64,000 nt of DNA. Origin: Typha latifolia (lineage: Eukaryota > Streptophyta > Magnoliopsida > Poales > Typhaceae). The DNA is taken from assembly GCA_019914945.1 (NCBI GenBank), contig CM034111.1, forward strand, positions 6,696,001 to 6,760,000, given 5' to 3'. The position numbers and the translations under genes are program-made. Below the pieces are notes generated by a model, which was not told the DNA's origin, searched no databases, and saw only the letters and a program-made list of their open reading frames with translations. Shown here piece after piece: positions 11,834 to 24,735 of this stretch. The number at the start of each line of letters is the position of its first letter. Position 1 is the stretch's first letter.

Positions 11834-13235
11834 TTCCTTGACGAGCTGAGGTATGCATGTACATTTGACCCAGATATTTTGAGATTGTTACAGGAGGTCT
11901 TGGATGATCTAGAGCGCCATCTAGAGTTGGAGAACGAGGCGGTTTGCTGCTGGACTGTGGGTGCATTCGGGTGCCCTCAAATGATGGATTGCGACAGAAA
12001 TTGTTGGAGCACTTCCACCAAACTCCAGAGGCTGGTCATGAGAGTGTCTTGAGGATTTATAGAAGGATATCATAAAGCTGCACATGGCCATGACTGAGGC
12101 AGGATGTGAGGAGTTTTGTCTAGGCTTGCGAAGTCTATCAACGGGCTAAGGCAACCACATTGAAACCGCCCGAATATCGGACCGTGTTTGAGAAGATATT
12201 TATGTAGATTTCATAGAAGGTCTTCCGTTGTTATGTGGTTATTCCGTTATTTTTATGATGGTTGACAGATTGAGCAAGTATGCACTTTTTTCTGCATTGT
12301 CACATCCATTTTTAGCCAAGTTAGTGGCTGAAATTTTATTAGAGATGTTGCTCGGTTGCATGGCATGCCACACACGATTATCTCCGATCGTGATCGTTTA
12401 TTTATGAGTGACTTTTGGATGGAGTTTTTTAGATTACAAGGGACTCAATTGAACTTCAGTTCGGCTTACCATCCACAGACGGACGGCCAAAACTGAGGTG
12501 GTCAATTGAGGCATTGAGTAGTATTGTTGTGCTTTGTTGGAGAGATGCTGAGACGATGGTTAGAGTTCTTACTGTGGGCGGAGTGGTCTTACAACACCAC
12601 CCACCATAGCAGTATTGGCATGACTCTATTCGAGGTTGTGTATGGGCGCACAACTCCAACATTACGCGCTTATGACCTAGTGGCATCTATAGATCAGACG
12701 GATATGGACTTAGCTTTGATGGATAGAGACGCCACATTAAGGAGGTTGCATGCCCATCTTAAACTTGCTCAAAACTGCATGAAGCAAGTTTATGATCGCA
12801 GCCATCGGGAGCAGGAGTTCGACATTGGCAGTTGGGTGTTCGTGAGGGTGCAACCGAATCGTCAGGTGACCTTGCATCTGATGAGAAACAAGAAGTTAAC
12901 ACATTGCTACTTCGATCCATTTTGGGTTTAGAGCGTATTGGTCCAATTGCGTATCATTTGGAGCTACCTGAGGGGTCGAGAGTGCATCCTTTCTTCCATG
13001 TTTCATTGTTAAGGGAGCGGATTGGAGATCATCAGGTCATTGGATCAGTTCTACTAGAGCCATTGGAGGAGATAGAAATCCTAGAGCCAGTTCATGTACT
13101 TGCTAAGCACCGACGACATCATGGTACCGAATTAGAGATGGAAGTTCTAGTGGAGTGGCTTAGCAAGCCATCCGATGAGACAACATGGGAGTTAGAGACG
13201 AACATCTTGGAGCATTTCCTCGAATTTACACCTTG
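11834..13235 (+). pseudogene. Gypsy B integrase and chromodomain (broken)
   Basis: The N-terminal part (about 11834-12230) holds the linker and a damaged zinc-binding domain. The catalytic core (about 12200-12520) is heavily mutated, but ISDRDRLF-, FRLQGTQL- and HPQTDGQ-like strings can be traced through several frames. The better-kept part is 12524-12931 (EFLLWAEWSYNTTHHSSIGMTLFEVVYGR... SHREQEFDIGSWVFVRV). It continues after a frame change in 12932-13236 with LPEGSRVHPFFHVSLLR and a chromodomain-like end (VLVEWLSKPSDETTWELE). Role in the live ancestor: insertion of cDNA, with the chromodomain guiding site choice. Confidence 0.85.
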
Positions 13236-13263
13236 AGGGCAAGGTGTGGGAAGTGTGGTGGGC

Positions 13264-14204
13264 TGATACACCTAGTTAGAGTCTTTTCTTATTGCATTAG
13301 TTATTTATTTTCATAATAATAATTTTTTTGTAGGTCGTGTTCAAATGCGAAAGGCGTGTGATACACTTAGTTAGGATCTTTTTTTATTGCATTAGTTCTT
13401 TATTTTCATTAAAATAAAATTCCTATAGGTCATGTTCGAACGCAAGAGGGGTCGCGTTCGAACCCCCTTGCGAACGACTCTATCAGGTTCGCAAATATAA
13501 AGAACGCATATTGTGCGTTTGAACGCGGTCGGGCGAGTTCAAATGCCTGCATCGCATTCGCACATACAAAGAACGTCTTTTAGTGCGTTCAAACGCGATC
13601 GGGCGTATTCGAACGCGATCGACGGGAATCCTCTATAATTAGGGTTTCATATACTTTTAGGACTTGTTGGCTAGCTTCTATAAATATGTGGATAGCACCC
13701 AACTTCATTATGCTATTAGATTATTGATTTCTTGCCTCCTATCTTTTTTCTAGACTTCTCCCTCCTCCCTATTCACCATCCTTCCACCTCTATAGTTGGT
13801 AAGGTTTCTCCTAACTTCTAATCTCCCTTGACTGTTGATCAACCCCTCTTCTTTGGGATCTCGACCACTTCGTTCCCTTCGTCTACTTTCCTTAATCACA
13901 TCCACCATCCACCTTCACCTCCATACCCATCCATAACCCTAACATCCACTCCACTCATCACCACCACCATCACTCACGTTATTCTGTGTTTTTGTCCGTG
14001 ATACAGTTCGAATTTCTGAAGAACATAAATACAAAAGTTGTAGATCAGAAAGTTATGGATCTAACCCAATTCATTTCGTAATTTTCTGACTATGGGAGAA
14101 TATCTGATGAATAGTTTTCCACTATTGTGCGGACTAATTCCTATAATACATCCAGATCTTGAAGAAATCGTTGTGTAGCCTATCTTTAGTTCGAGAACCT
14201 ATCA
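13264..14204 (+). repeat. Gypsy B 3' LTR
   Basis: It starts TGATACACC 28 bp after the end of the polyprotein and ends ...CCTATCA, with inverted TGATA/TATCA ends. The first 95 bp are imperfectly duplicated (13264-13357 and 13358-13450). A GCGTTCGAACGC-type cluster lies at about 13436-13620. A PBS-like TGGTATTAGAG follows at 14208, so the LTR is joined to what was once a 5' end. Confidence 0.8.
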
Positions 14205-14219
14205 AAGTGGTATTAGAGT

Positions 14220-14886
14220 TTAATAGGGCGCGTTCGAACGCCTGCATCAGGTTCGCAAAAACAGAGAACGCGAAATGTTCGTTCGAACGCTATCGGGCGC
14301 GTTCAAACGTCTGCATCAGGTTCGCATCGACAGTGGACGTCTTTTGTGTGTTTGAATGCGGTCGGGCGCGTTTGAATGCGATCGGCGGGAGTCCACTAGA
14401 ATTAGGGTTAATAATTGTTATTTTAGCTCCATAAAGGTGTGGATGGCAGCCAAAATTATTATGCTTAATGAGTCTTGGTTTCTTGCCTCCTTTATCCTCT
14501 CTCTAGTCTCTCTACCCTAATCTCCCTCCTCCTTCTTCACCAACCAGCCACCTCTACCGTTGGCAAGGTCTCTTCTAACTTCTAATCTCCCTTGTCTATC
14601 TTGTCCTCCCTCCTCCTTGGGATCTCGACCACTTCTTCCCCTTCGTCTTTATCCCTTAAACTACATCAACCATCCACTCTCATCTCCATTATCATCCATA
14701 ACCCTAACATCCACTCCACCCGTCACCACCACCATCATCCGCACTCTATCGTGTTTTCTTCCCAATTATAGTTCGAATCTATGAAGGGCATAAATACAAA
14801 AATGTACATTAGGAAGTTACAGATCGATCCAACTTGGTTTCATAATTTTCTAACTACAGAAGAATATTTGGTTTCATAGCCTATCA
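14220..14886 (+). repeat. B-type LTR fragment
   Basis: It begins within the GCGTTCGAACGC cluster, shares its later parts with 13540-14204 (the 'aattagggtt', 'ggatggcagcc', 'catccactcc' and 'gttcgaatctatgaag' blocks) and ends CCTATCA at 14886, directly against A2 internal sequence. Its first about 250 bp are missing. The ORFs at 14159-14434 and 14560-14784 are only LTR sequence. Confidence 0.7.
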
Positions 14887-15628
14887 CTTTAAGTATATGA
14901 GTAGTGTATCTTTGGATAAGAGAATTTCCACTAATGTCTAGTATCAGAATAATTTTGAAGTATTTGATGATAGCAGTGTGGTTATGAGTGAAAATTTGGA
15001 ATCAACGGGAAATGCATTTAGGAAAAGAAATTAGAATTTAGTATCTTGAGCATTCCGTGGTATAATATATATTTACCGTTCTCCCCTATATTAGTGATAA
15101 TATTAATAGATGATCGTTGGAGCATTTTTAGGTATTAGAGTATACATTCAGTATTTTGGAGATATTGTATTCTATTATCATAGGTGATTATGGCATTATG
15201 TTGTTATATGGTTGTAATTAATAGAATAAGTTATAGATTTGGACAGGTTAAGGTATTTTAGAGTAGAACATGATACAATTAATAGATGACAACACTTTCT
15301 ATGTAGTAGAATCAGCGTACGTAATCATTGTGTTATGATATGTCTTTCTTGTAGACTAGTGGTATTATTGACGTCTATAGATATAATATGATTACCTGAC
15401 TCACCTAGATCTAGGAATTTATTTTATACGGGAGTTACTTGTGGTTGTGTAATGTTAGGAGTTAATAAGTAAATTAGTAAATGAAGTATAAGTTATAGAT
15501 TTGAAAAAGTGAGATTAGACGATTGTCAATTTGATTAGAAGGTTCAAGAACTAGATATGTTGATTTTCTTTCGATACCGGCGTGATTTAAATTTTGGGGT
15601 CGAAATTTTTTATAATCGAGGAATGAAA

Positions 15629-18600
15629 TGTAATAACACAGATCAAAAAATTATATAATAATAATAACAGTAATGAAATAACAATAATAATAATAGTAAT
15701 AATAATAATATAGAAATATAATTAAATTTAAAAAAAAAGAAAAACTATTTTGGGCACGACATGGCCAGCCTCGTGCCCATGCAATTGCATACTACATGAG
15801 GGTGCCACGCATGCCCATGTGCTGCTGCCGCAACCAAACGGCTACGACCAGTTGGTGGCGGTGGGCCTCGGCACCGCCGCAATCGCCGCTGATCCCCCCG
15901 ACACCGCCCTCTCTCTCTCTTTAAATCCCTCTCTCTCGGTCTCTCGGTTTCTCACTCTCCTCTCTTTCTCTCTCTCAAGTTCTCTTTCTCTCTCTCTCTC
16001 TCACTCTTACCGATGCAGGCTGCGCAGCTGCCATCATTGCTCTCTCACTCTTTCTCTCTCTCCCCTTCCCCTCTTTCTCGCTCTCTCTTTTTTCCTCTTT
16101 CTCTCACGGGTTCGCCAAAAATGAGCCTTCGGCGGGAGGCCGGCCGCTGCTGGCTAGGTAGCGGCCGAGCCCCTCCCCGTTGGCCCAGCTCCTTCTCCCT
16201 TCCTTTCCTTTCTTCTCCTCTTCTCTTCTTCTCTTCTTCTTCTTTCTTCTTTCTTCTTATTCTTCCTCAGCTTTCTTCTCCTCTTATTTCTACAATGGTG
16301 CTAGGCCGAGCCTAGCACTATTGGCAATGCTCTTTTTATTTTATTTATTTATTTATTTAGGTATTTCTTTCTTAATTAATGCAAATAGATTATTTAAATA
16401 TTAATAATTTTAATAGTAATATATATATTCTTAAATATGATTATTATTAATTATAATTAGTATAATTAATGATTAATTAGGTTATAACCTATTACACATA
16501 AATATAAGTAATACTTTTATTTATTTATTTATTTATATTTCTATTAGATTAATAGATAGATTCATAAATTATAATTATTAGATTTACATTCTAATATTCT
16601 TATGATATACATTTTAAGTAATTCTAATAATTTATTATATATTATTAATTTATAACAAATGAAATACTACACTTATTTATTTATATATTTATTATTTTAT
16701 TAAGTAAACACTACATAGTCCCTAATTAATCAAGATAGAGTGAGAACCACAACTTAATTATAATTAAATTTTAATCTATATTTCTATGTTTATTTATAAT
16801 TATTATTATATATATAATTATATATTTAGCCTTTTCTTAAATTTTATTTTATTTTATAATGTCATTCGTAGATTATTTTTATCTAAATAGGATCCTTTTA
16901 TTCGTATTTCATATCTCACCTTTTATAATAATAGTATATTATTAACATTAGACATTTATTTATAATATAAATCTAATTAGTTATAAAGATAAGTATAAAT
17001 TCTAAAACCTAATAAATCATCATATCTTACACGAATGGATTTTAATTAGATAAACAGCTAATTTCATGTTACCTAAATATTTTTAGATTCCAAACCCCTT
17101 ATGTGAGACCCCGTGGATTTTGTTAGCGATGGTTGACCCTCGGTTGGTGGACTTGAGATATACATATTTTATATCTTATGATTAGACAGTGAGTAATCTT
17201 ATTCCCTAAATTCCTTTCTTAAATAAGGATATATTATATAATTATGTATATGCATGTTTTGACCTTCAGCATAATTATATGATCTTATCTAGAAATGATT
17301 TCAGTTGAGCATATTTTATCATGCATTTGATTAGACTAATTTGGGATATGAGTATATTGGTGATATATAGAGATGATTAGAGATGACTATACTGTTATGA
17401 GTTTATGTCGAGATGATCTTTAGTATTAGTATGCATGTGATAGGCTCGTCTGGGGATACATGTGTTAGATACATGGTTAGAGTCTGCATTGGATTATTTT
17501 TCTCTTGGTCTCTTTACCACCTAAATTTCTGAGTTACATGATCTGTTATAGTGCTGGTGATGTTGATAATTATACTCTTAGCGTATGACAGGGTACAATT
17601 ATCATTGATATACCCTTAGCGTATGGTAGGGTATAATTGCTTACTAATATACCCTTAGCGTAGGCAAGGTATGATTATCTTCAAAGACACCCTCAGCGTA
17701 TGGCAAGGTATGCTTTGAGCTTGTGACATGATAGGTATCGAGTTTGGGGCTAGTATCGTGGTTCAGCATGGTGAATAATGTTAAGAGTTGAAACGGATGA
17801 CTGTGATAGTGAGAGATATGTAGATTATACTTGACTTTGACATACATGATATCGAGTGATTGGCATGAATCATGCATCATTATTTTGATGTGACTAGTAT
17901 TATTGGATCATGATTTTTATACACTATATGTTGTTATATTCGGTGATGTTATATTATAATTTTATCATGAGATATATTTTTGGTTGAGAATATAATATGC
18001 CCATTCATGAGATAATATTGAGTTCATTTATATATATGTTATTGAGGATACATATATACATACTGATACATGGCAGTATGCTTCTTTCTAATTCATATTA
18101 TCTAGTACATAATTTATTCTTTGTTTGGCATCACTGATTCAGGGTAAAGTTTATTCACTAAACATTTAGCTCATGACTCTTTTTATTTTTTTTCTAACCC
18201 CCTAGGTTGTGGTACGTGATAGCGACTTAAGATATTCTAAGAAAATATTTTAGAGTAAAGATGAGATGAGCTATAAACGCAAGACAGTATTAAAGATTGC
18301 TTATATAGTTATTGAGTTGTACCATTATTGGATATTTGTACTTTACTGTATTAAACGATGAATTATATAATACATGTCGGTTTATAGTGTACTCATGTAT
18401 TAGTAATCTTTAGTTGTATATTGTGATACGATATCCCCTTAGGCTAAGGTTCGATCTCTTCCAATTTTCTAATCTGGACTAGATCTGGTACGAAACTTTA
18501 AAATAATATCTCGAAAGATGCTGCTGTTGGATCGATAGGAAATTTTGATAGTTGTAGCCCCAAAAAAGAGCTTTCCAACAAATCAAGTTTCAGGTGAATC

Positions 18601-18747
18601 GGATGTGGGGATCTCGATATATCGTCCAATTAGCGGATGAATGTCAGAGTGGTCTATTTAGGATCCGTGGATGGAGGCACGAGATCCTAGGATGATGGTG
18701 CGTGCCATGTGGGCGTGTATATGCCATGCCAGGCGAAGGGCGTTACA
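15629..18747 (+). repeat. A2 3' LTR, complete, 3.1 kb
   Basis: It starts TGTAATAACA after a purine-rich GAGGAATGAAA and ends GGGCGTTACA. It contains a TAA-rich stretch, a GC-rich block (15750-15905), CT microsatellites (about 15904-16110), the hairpin (16298-16318), an AT-rich body, and tandem 'ccttagcgtatg' repeats (17577-17715). Its last about 270 bp (18440-18715) are unlike A1 and match gypsy C/F LTRs in antisense. Confidence 0.85.
16298..16318 (+). other. A2 LTR hairpin with covariation
   Basis: Stem GTGCTAGGC paired with GCCTAGCAC, loop CGA. Compared with A1 a G-C pair has become A-T on both arms. Confidence 0.75.
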
Positions 18748-18819
18748 AAAACAGTGCTTTTGATAGGAATAATTCATCCTCCCTTGCAAGATCCCACGGT
18801 AGAGAATCTCATGGTCGAA
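18748..18819. other. Short spacer
   Basis: 72 bp between the A2 LTR end and a B-type LTR. I recognise nothing in it. Confidence 0.5.
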
Positions 18820-19671
18820 TGATAAATGCTAGGATCTTTTTTCTTATTGCATTAGTTATTTATTTTCATTAAAATAAAATTCATGTAAGTCACGTTCGTA
18901 CGCAAGTGGGGTCGCATTCGAATGCCCTTGTGAATGCCTGCATCAGGTTCGCAAATACAGAGAACGCATATTATGCGTTCGAACGCAATTGGGCGAGTTT
19001 GAACGCCTGCGTTCGAACGCCTACATCGCGTTCACACATACAGAGAACGTCTTTTGTGTGTTCGAACGTGATTGGGTGCGTTTAAATGCAATCGATGGGA
19101 ATCTTCTAGAATTAGGGTTTCATATTGCTTTAGGACTTGTTGGCTAGCCTCAATAATTATGTGGATGGCAGCCAACTTCATTATGCAATTGGAATATTGA
19201 TTTCTTGTCTCCTATCTTCTCTCTAGACTTTCTCCCTCCTCCCTCTTCACCATCCTTCCACCTCTACCATTGGCAAGGTTTCTCCTAACTTCTAATCTCC
19301 CTCGACTATCGAGTCACCCCTCTTCTTTGGGATCTCGACCACTTTGTTCCCTTCGTCTATATCCATTAATCACATCCACCATCCATCTTCATCTCCATAC
19401 CCATCCATAACCCTAACATCCACTCCACCCGTCACCACCACCATCACCCATGTTATTCCATGTTTTCGTCCCTACTATAGTTCTAATATGCGAAGGGCAT
19501 AAATATGTAGATCAAGAAGTTACGGATCTAATCCAATTGGTTTAGTAATTTTCTGACTATAGGAGAATATCTGACGAATATTTTTCCACAGTTGCACCGA
19601 CTGATTCTTGTAATATATTTAGATCTTGAACGAATAGTTGCGTAGCTTATCTTTGGTTCCAGATCTTATCA
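18820..19671 (+). repeat. B-type 5' LTR (B2)
   Basis: It starts TGATAAATGCTAGGATC, similar to the repeat start at 13358, and ends CTTATCA, followed by AA and the PBS. The GCGTTCGAACGC cluster lies at 18895-19085. It is colinear with 13358-14204, so the family LTR is about 0.85 kb. Confidence 0.8.
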
Positions 19672-19673
19672 AA

Positions 19674-19767
19674 TGGTATCAGAGCTTAACAAATTGGTAT
19701 CAAAGCTTATCAAGTGGTATCAGAGTTTAACAATTTGGTATCAGAGCCTAACAAATTGGTATCAGCA
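19674..19767 (+). repeat. Tandem array of five primer-binding sites
   Basis: TGGTATCA starts at 19674, 19695, 19715, 19736 and 19757, a period of 20-21 bp. Unit 1 (TGGTATCAGAGCTTAAC) is the expected PBS. Unit 2 ends in CTTATCAAG, like the LTR end plus spacer, so the array looks like repeated LTR-end/PBS junctions. Confidence 0.85.
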
Positions 19768-22700
19768 CTTCTTTCTCACGTCGATCTTCGTCCCTAGCCG
19801 TGGCCACCACCACTACTACTCTTCCCTTATGTCTGACCTTCCCCTCTCATACGTAAGAGTTGGTCCACTTCTTCCCCCTCGTCTTGCTTTAAACACTAGC
19901 TATCTCCACTAGTCGTTTACCACCTTACGTAACCCTAACCCTAATTGATTCACCATTTCCCACCTTCCACGTCCATCGCACCACCACTGATCTTTGGTAA
20001 TTGTATCAGCCTAACTTTTGATCTTGCCATTCAAATGATGAGCTTATAGTTGCATTGGATCTCTGACTTTTAGAGGAATAACATATTTGTATCTTAGGAC
20101 TTTTTGACAATTAGATCGATCAGTATTGCCATCCAAAATTCTGATCTAGATTTGTCTAAAACTACTGTTACGATTGAATTCGTCTTTACTGAGGGTCAAA
20201 GTAACACTTCCACCTTGCTCGGCAGCGCTCGAAGTTCTCTAGCTCTTGGACAATATAGTCCTTAGTCTCTTCTTCTATCTTCTCAATAACCTCTTTCAAA
20301 ATGATCATGTTATGAATAGGCTTGATCCGATTTGTAACTGTTTTGGATAAATTTGAAAAGGTAACTTGAGTGTGATATTTCACCTGATCTAATTGTCGGA
20401 TCCCTATGAAATTCTAATATGATGTTGCTCCGGAATAGAGCTTTCCAACAAATCTAGGATTGTGAAGTTTGGCTAAGTAGATCTTGAGATATCATCTAAA
20501 TAGTTACCAACGATTAAAGAAGAATGAATCTATTAAGTGAATTGTAGGGATTCCATGGGTGGTGGCATGAATTCCTAGGTATAGAATGGAGGTGATAATG
20601 GAGAGGAGGCCAAGTAGTTGATGGAGATGGCATAACATTATATGATGGTGGTGGTGGCTTGTGGATGTGGATGCAATAGATGGTTGAAGGCTATGATTGG
20701 CTTACGACTATGGTATCAAGTAAAGATAAAGACCATACAGGAGGTAGAGATGGTTAAGATAGAAAAGCAAATGGGGAGAAGCAGGCCTACCCTATAGGAC
20801 TAGGGCGATCGACAAAAAAAGGAGACTAGAAGCTAGATGAGACTTTGCCAACAAAAGAGGTGGCACTAGTTAGTAAAAAGGGAGGATGGAGATGTTTAGG
20901 CCCACGACCAAGTTGAGAGAGATGCAAGGCAAAAGTCAATTAAGCGTTCATTCCAAGCATGCCTAAGATACAAGCCATAAAGCCATATTTATAGAGATTA
21001 AATCAAAATAGTCTTCCTTATCTTTCTCAAATTAGCACTTCATTTCGCTATAGATAGAATTCGAATTTGGAGAAACCTTAAATTCAAAAGTTGTAGATCA
21101 TGAGGTTGCAAATCTTATCTACGTGGTTTTATAATATTCTAATATAGAATGAATATCTTCTAAATATTTTCCTAAAATTATGAAGAGCTAAATTTAAGTA
21201 GTTAAATAAAATTCTAACCTACTAAGACTTTGACTAAACCACATAAGTATAATAAATAAGATAACTAGACTCAATTCATTAAGCCCAATGTCTTTTAAGG
21301 TGATCCAATTTGGTCCAAATCACATCAAATCCACATTCCTCTTTTCAATTTATTATAAGTAGCCACACCGACAACCGCGGCCCAGTTCTTCACTTTTGGT
21401 TGCATATCGAGCACTTGGTTGAGATCAAATAAGTCCCCTAGCCCTCTAGGTTTACCCTACTTTACACAACGGAATTATTACAAAAAACATCAGCCACGCG
21501 CTCCTTCCCAGGGGTGTGATCCCCAACGCCTGAGCCCTAAAACGCTCCAGCAATAGTGGTCGTTTTTATGTGGGATTCGTCCCATAGTTCTCAATAGAAT
21601 TTTGAGATGCCATCTCCTAATAGGACTATAATCTACAAATATTTACTATAAAGAAATATTTTTTTAAAGTGGAGAGATAACTAACCAATTCCCTTCCCCA
21701 TGACCAAAGAGGTCATAAAATCGACTCCAATCCCAAATAATTATTGATGACTTGACAGTGCGGTTAACTTGGAGGAGCAAATCGGGCAATGGGTTGGAGC
21801 AATATCTCAACGACGTTTAATTCGGAGCAATAGTTCAGCGACGTACGCGGCTTAAAGTCTAAACTAGACGGCTTAATATATTGACTAATGTATAATGAAA
21901 ATTTATGCCTTTGTATCTAGGGAGAACTAGCTCTTTGTCCAGACCTTTATCTAGACTTGAATCTTGAATGATAAAAAAAAAGTTAAAAGAATTGGAATGA
22001 TATATACCTTGAAGGGCAAATAACTTGTTCAAACAAAAGAGTGAAAATTAAAAGCAACTTGTCCCGACGCTAATAGACGTTTTAGTGCGTACTTGAAAAT
22101 AACGTGGAAGTACTAGAAATTTTATATTGATAGAGAAGCACTGCCCTACTGCAAGTTGTTGTTTTCTAGACTTCTCTAGTCCTTTAAAGGGGCACTAGAC
22201 AGCCACATTAAATTGCATTACCACTTTCCTCTTGTCCTATAATTTGTCCCCAGTCCCAGTGGACAGTCCTCTGGTACTACGATTGTTAATTTTGTAAGAC
22301 CTAGTAAATTATGAAAAAATTTAGAATAGGCTTTTTAGATTTTTAATTTTAAATTATACATCTCTGTCTCCGTTCACTTCAGAAATAATAAAAATTATTA
22401 TTTCAGAATACAATCTCTTATTCCAGAATAACAACTAAACATAATAATAGTAATATTCTAGAATGTAAACACTTTATCAAAATTACATCTTATATTATAC
22501 ACTAACCCAAATAACAATCTATCCTCAATTTGATTACAACATCTCTTAAATATATTATAAAAAATTATCATTTATTTCTTCTCTTTTAAATATCTTATTA
22601 TAATGCATTACTTATCTCACCTGTCTTTCAAACATCTTATCAACATCTTATCATAATTTATTATGTCACTCTCTCGCCTCGAAAGGTTTAATCGTCTCGC

Positions 22701-23634
22701 AACTGGTTCTGGACAGAATTTGCACAGAACTTTCGAAAGATATTCTGGAGGATCTAGCTCTTAGATCTTACTAAAATTTGGGTATCTTATTGCTCTTGTA
22801 GAGTGTTTTCCAATGTATCCAAGATCTCAGGGTTTCGAAGGCTAATATCAAGATATCGGCCAAACAGTGAACCGAAGGTCACCGAATCCTAGCTTGTTAG
22901 CCCTTCAATGGCTAGATAGGTGCTAGGAGAATTCCTCTTTTAAAGTAACGGGGGAAAAGTTACTGCAGAAGAGGGGGATTAGGAGTTAGAGGAGGTTGTC
23001 TAAGGACTTGGGCGATGAAAGGAAGGAGGTGGGAGAGAGCACCGACAGCTAGAGCAAGGAGGAGGGAGATAGGGGCTGCAATACCAATGCAATTATCAGA
23101 TTAGGATCAAAATAGGGTTTCCTCCACATATTTATAGAGGCTCACTTTAGACTGACTTTGATCAGGACTTGATCAACTAACTCAACTCGACTAGCCCGAG
23201 TCGAGCTCGGGTTCACCATACATCTCATGACTCGACTAAAACAATTAATTGACTAGTCTAGACTCAATTAACCAATTAACAAGTTGAGTTCATATTTAGC
23301 GAGTACTTGAGTTTATGGCTCAACTAATAGGGCAGCTGCCATAAATAAATGCGAGAAATCAAACTAGATAAATAGGCTCATCCCAATGAATCCAATGCAG
23401 CGAGTAGATCCAATCCGACCGAATTGTATCATCTCTCTCCTCTTTTATCATATTTTTTATTCTATACTAAATAAATAACATTTAATTTAAACACCACAAA
23501 TATCAACAATTTAATATTTCATATAAGTAAGCACATTTTAAAAGTTTTATTATTTTTATTATATATTATTTTAATTTTATATACTTAAATATAAATATAA
23601 ATATTATAGCATTCTTAATAATATAATATTTAAT
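19768..23634. other. Decayed non-coding DNA with LTR debris
   Basis: No gene can be supported. Recognisable pieces: a degenerate copy of the antisense U5-like module (20395-20600) also seen in A2; an antisense B-LTR-like patch ('ttgccaacaaaagaggtggc', about 20855); a sense B-LTR-like patch ('agaattcgaatttggag', about 21055-21190); and a further weak module copy (22690-22930). ORFs at 19673-19912 and 20186-20383 have no family resemblance and sit in this debris. 21200-22680 and 23110-23634 show nothing I recognise. Confidence 0.5.
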
Positions 23635-24070
23635 TGATATGACTAGGATTGGACCTAGTTATCACAGGCTGAGTTTCTTTTATTTCTTTCTAAAATAAAT
23701 TTTTTCTAAAGGTCGTATTCGAACGCAAGGAATCGCGTTCGAACGCCCTCGTTCGAATGCTTGCATATGTTTGCAAATACAGCGAACGTGTTTAGCGCAT
23801 TCGAATGCCCCTAATCGAATGCCTGTATACGTTTGCAAAGATAGTGAATGCATTTAGCGCGTTCGAATGCACTTGACAGCATTCGAACGCGATCGGTAAA
23901 TCTGCACTCTTTCTAAAGTTTCTTTTGATTGTTTTGCTTATTAGGTTAGCCTCTAAATATGTGGAAGGCAACCTTTTGATCATTATTAAATGAATTGAGT
24001 TTTTTCCCCCCAAATCTTCTCCTCCCCTTCTCTCTTGTTCTCTCCCACTACGGCTATGCCATCTCTAATC
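23635..24070 (+). repeat. E 5' LTR, left part
   Basis: It matches 42172-42600 of the 3' LTR (TGACTAGGATTGGACCTAG... to ...GCCATCTCTAATC), including a GCGTTCGAACGC-like cluster at 23712-23890. It is interrupted after TAATC by C1 and continues at 27434. Confidence 0.8.
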
Positions 24071-24735
24071 TGATACGATTCGAGCTTCACTAATGTCGTC
24101 TCGAACATGAAAACACTCTAGGAGTGTTTTTGTTTCTTGTTTTAGTATTTAATTCTTAAAAAATAAGTTTTCTTTATGTCGCGTTCGAATGCGGGTGGAG
24201 TGCGTTCGAACGTGCTTGTGAACACCTGCATAAGGTTCGCACATCTAGAGAGTGCGAAAATGTGCTTTTGAACGCCGTGTTTGAACGCACCTGCGAACGC
24301 CTGCATCGCATTCACACATACAGAGAACGCAAAATGTGTGTTCGAATGCGATCGGGCGAGCTCGAACGCAGTCAGCAAAAATCGACTATTTTAGGGTTAT
24401 TAATTGTCATTTTTTAATTATTTGGTTAGCCTCTAAAAGTGTACATGGCAACCATGGAACCATTATTGATAAATTGAGGTTTTGTCCTGCCTCCTTCGTC
24501 TCACTCACGGGTGCCACCCCATTAACGCCGGTCCACCACTATCCACCATCATCTAGGATCTCATGCCTCCATCCACGGATCAAAAGACGGACTACCAAAT
24601 GTACATCCACTAATCGGACGATATCTTGAGATCCCGACATCCGATTCACCTGAAACTTGATTTGTTGGAAAGATCTTTTTTGGGGCTACAACATATCAAA
24701 ACTCACTTCGATCTGACAGCAGCATATTTTGGTAA
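24071..24735 (+). repeat. C1 5' LTR, 3' end deleted
   Basis: Colinear with 26550-27350 of the 3' LTR, with an internal gap after 'cgtctcactcacgggtgcc', and with cluster repeats at 24180-24370. It breaks off near 24735 where protease-encoding DNA starts. Confidence 0.85.

Larger units (their letters stand above)
7638..14204 (+). mobile_element. Ty3/gypsy chromovirus B, 5'-truncated, with an hAT insertion
   Basis: It starts inside reverse transcriptase at the junction with A1 and continues through RNase H, integrase and a chromodomain to a 3' LTR. An hAT element (8142-11825) interrupts it between RNase H and integrase; the sequence reads across the hAT target site from ...SPTFP into LDELRYACTFDPDILRLLQ. 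Many stops and frame changes show that it is dead. Confidence 0.85.
14887..18747 (+). mobile_element. Element A2: 3' end of a second A-family retrotransposon
   Basis: 14887-15628 resembles the end of the A1 internal domain (compare 'tatatgagtagtg' with 'catatgagcagtg' at about 4708, and the last 100 bp before the LTR). It is followed by a complete LTR, 15629-18747. The 5' LTR and most of the internal region are absent. No coding capacity. Confidence 0.8.

Noticed and set aside
13436..13620. GTTCGAACG as a pol III B box or a heat-shock element
   Set aside because: The match to the B-box consensus fails at the final positions and no A box is nearby; TTCGAA lacks the two-base gap of heat-shock elements. 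Kept only as an unexplained palindrome.
19674..19767. tRNA gene or CRISPR-like array
   Set aside because: The repeats are PBS complements directly behind an LTR; no cloverleaf and no unique spacers.
20186..20383. Minus-strand ORF with a Glu/Lys-rich helix
   Set aside because: 65 codons, no family resemblance, placed in LTR debris.
22360..22660. A MITE suggested by 'ttattccagaataac'-like strings also seen near 43850
   Set aside because: I could not find paired ends or a target duplication.
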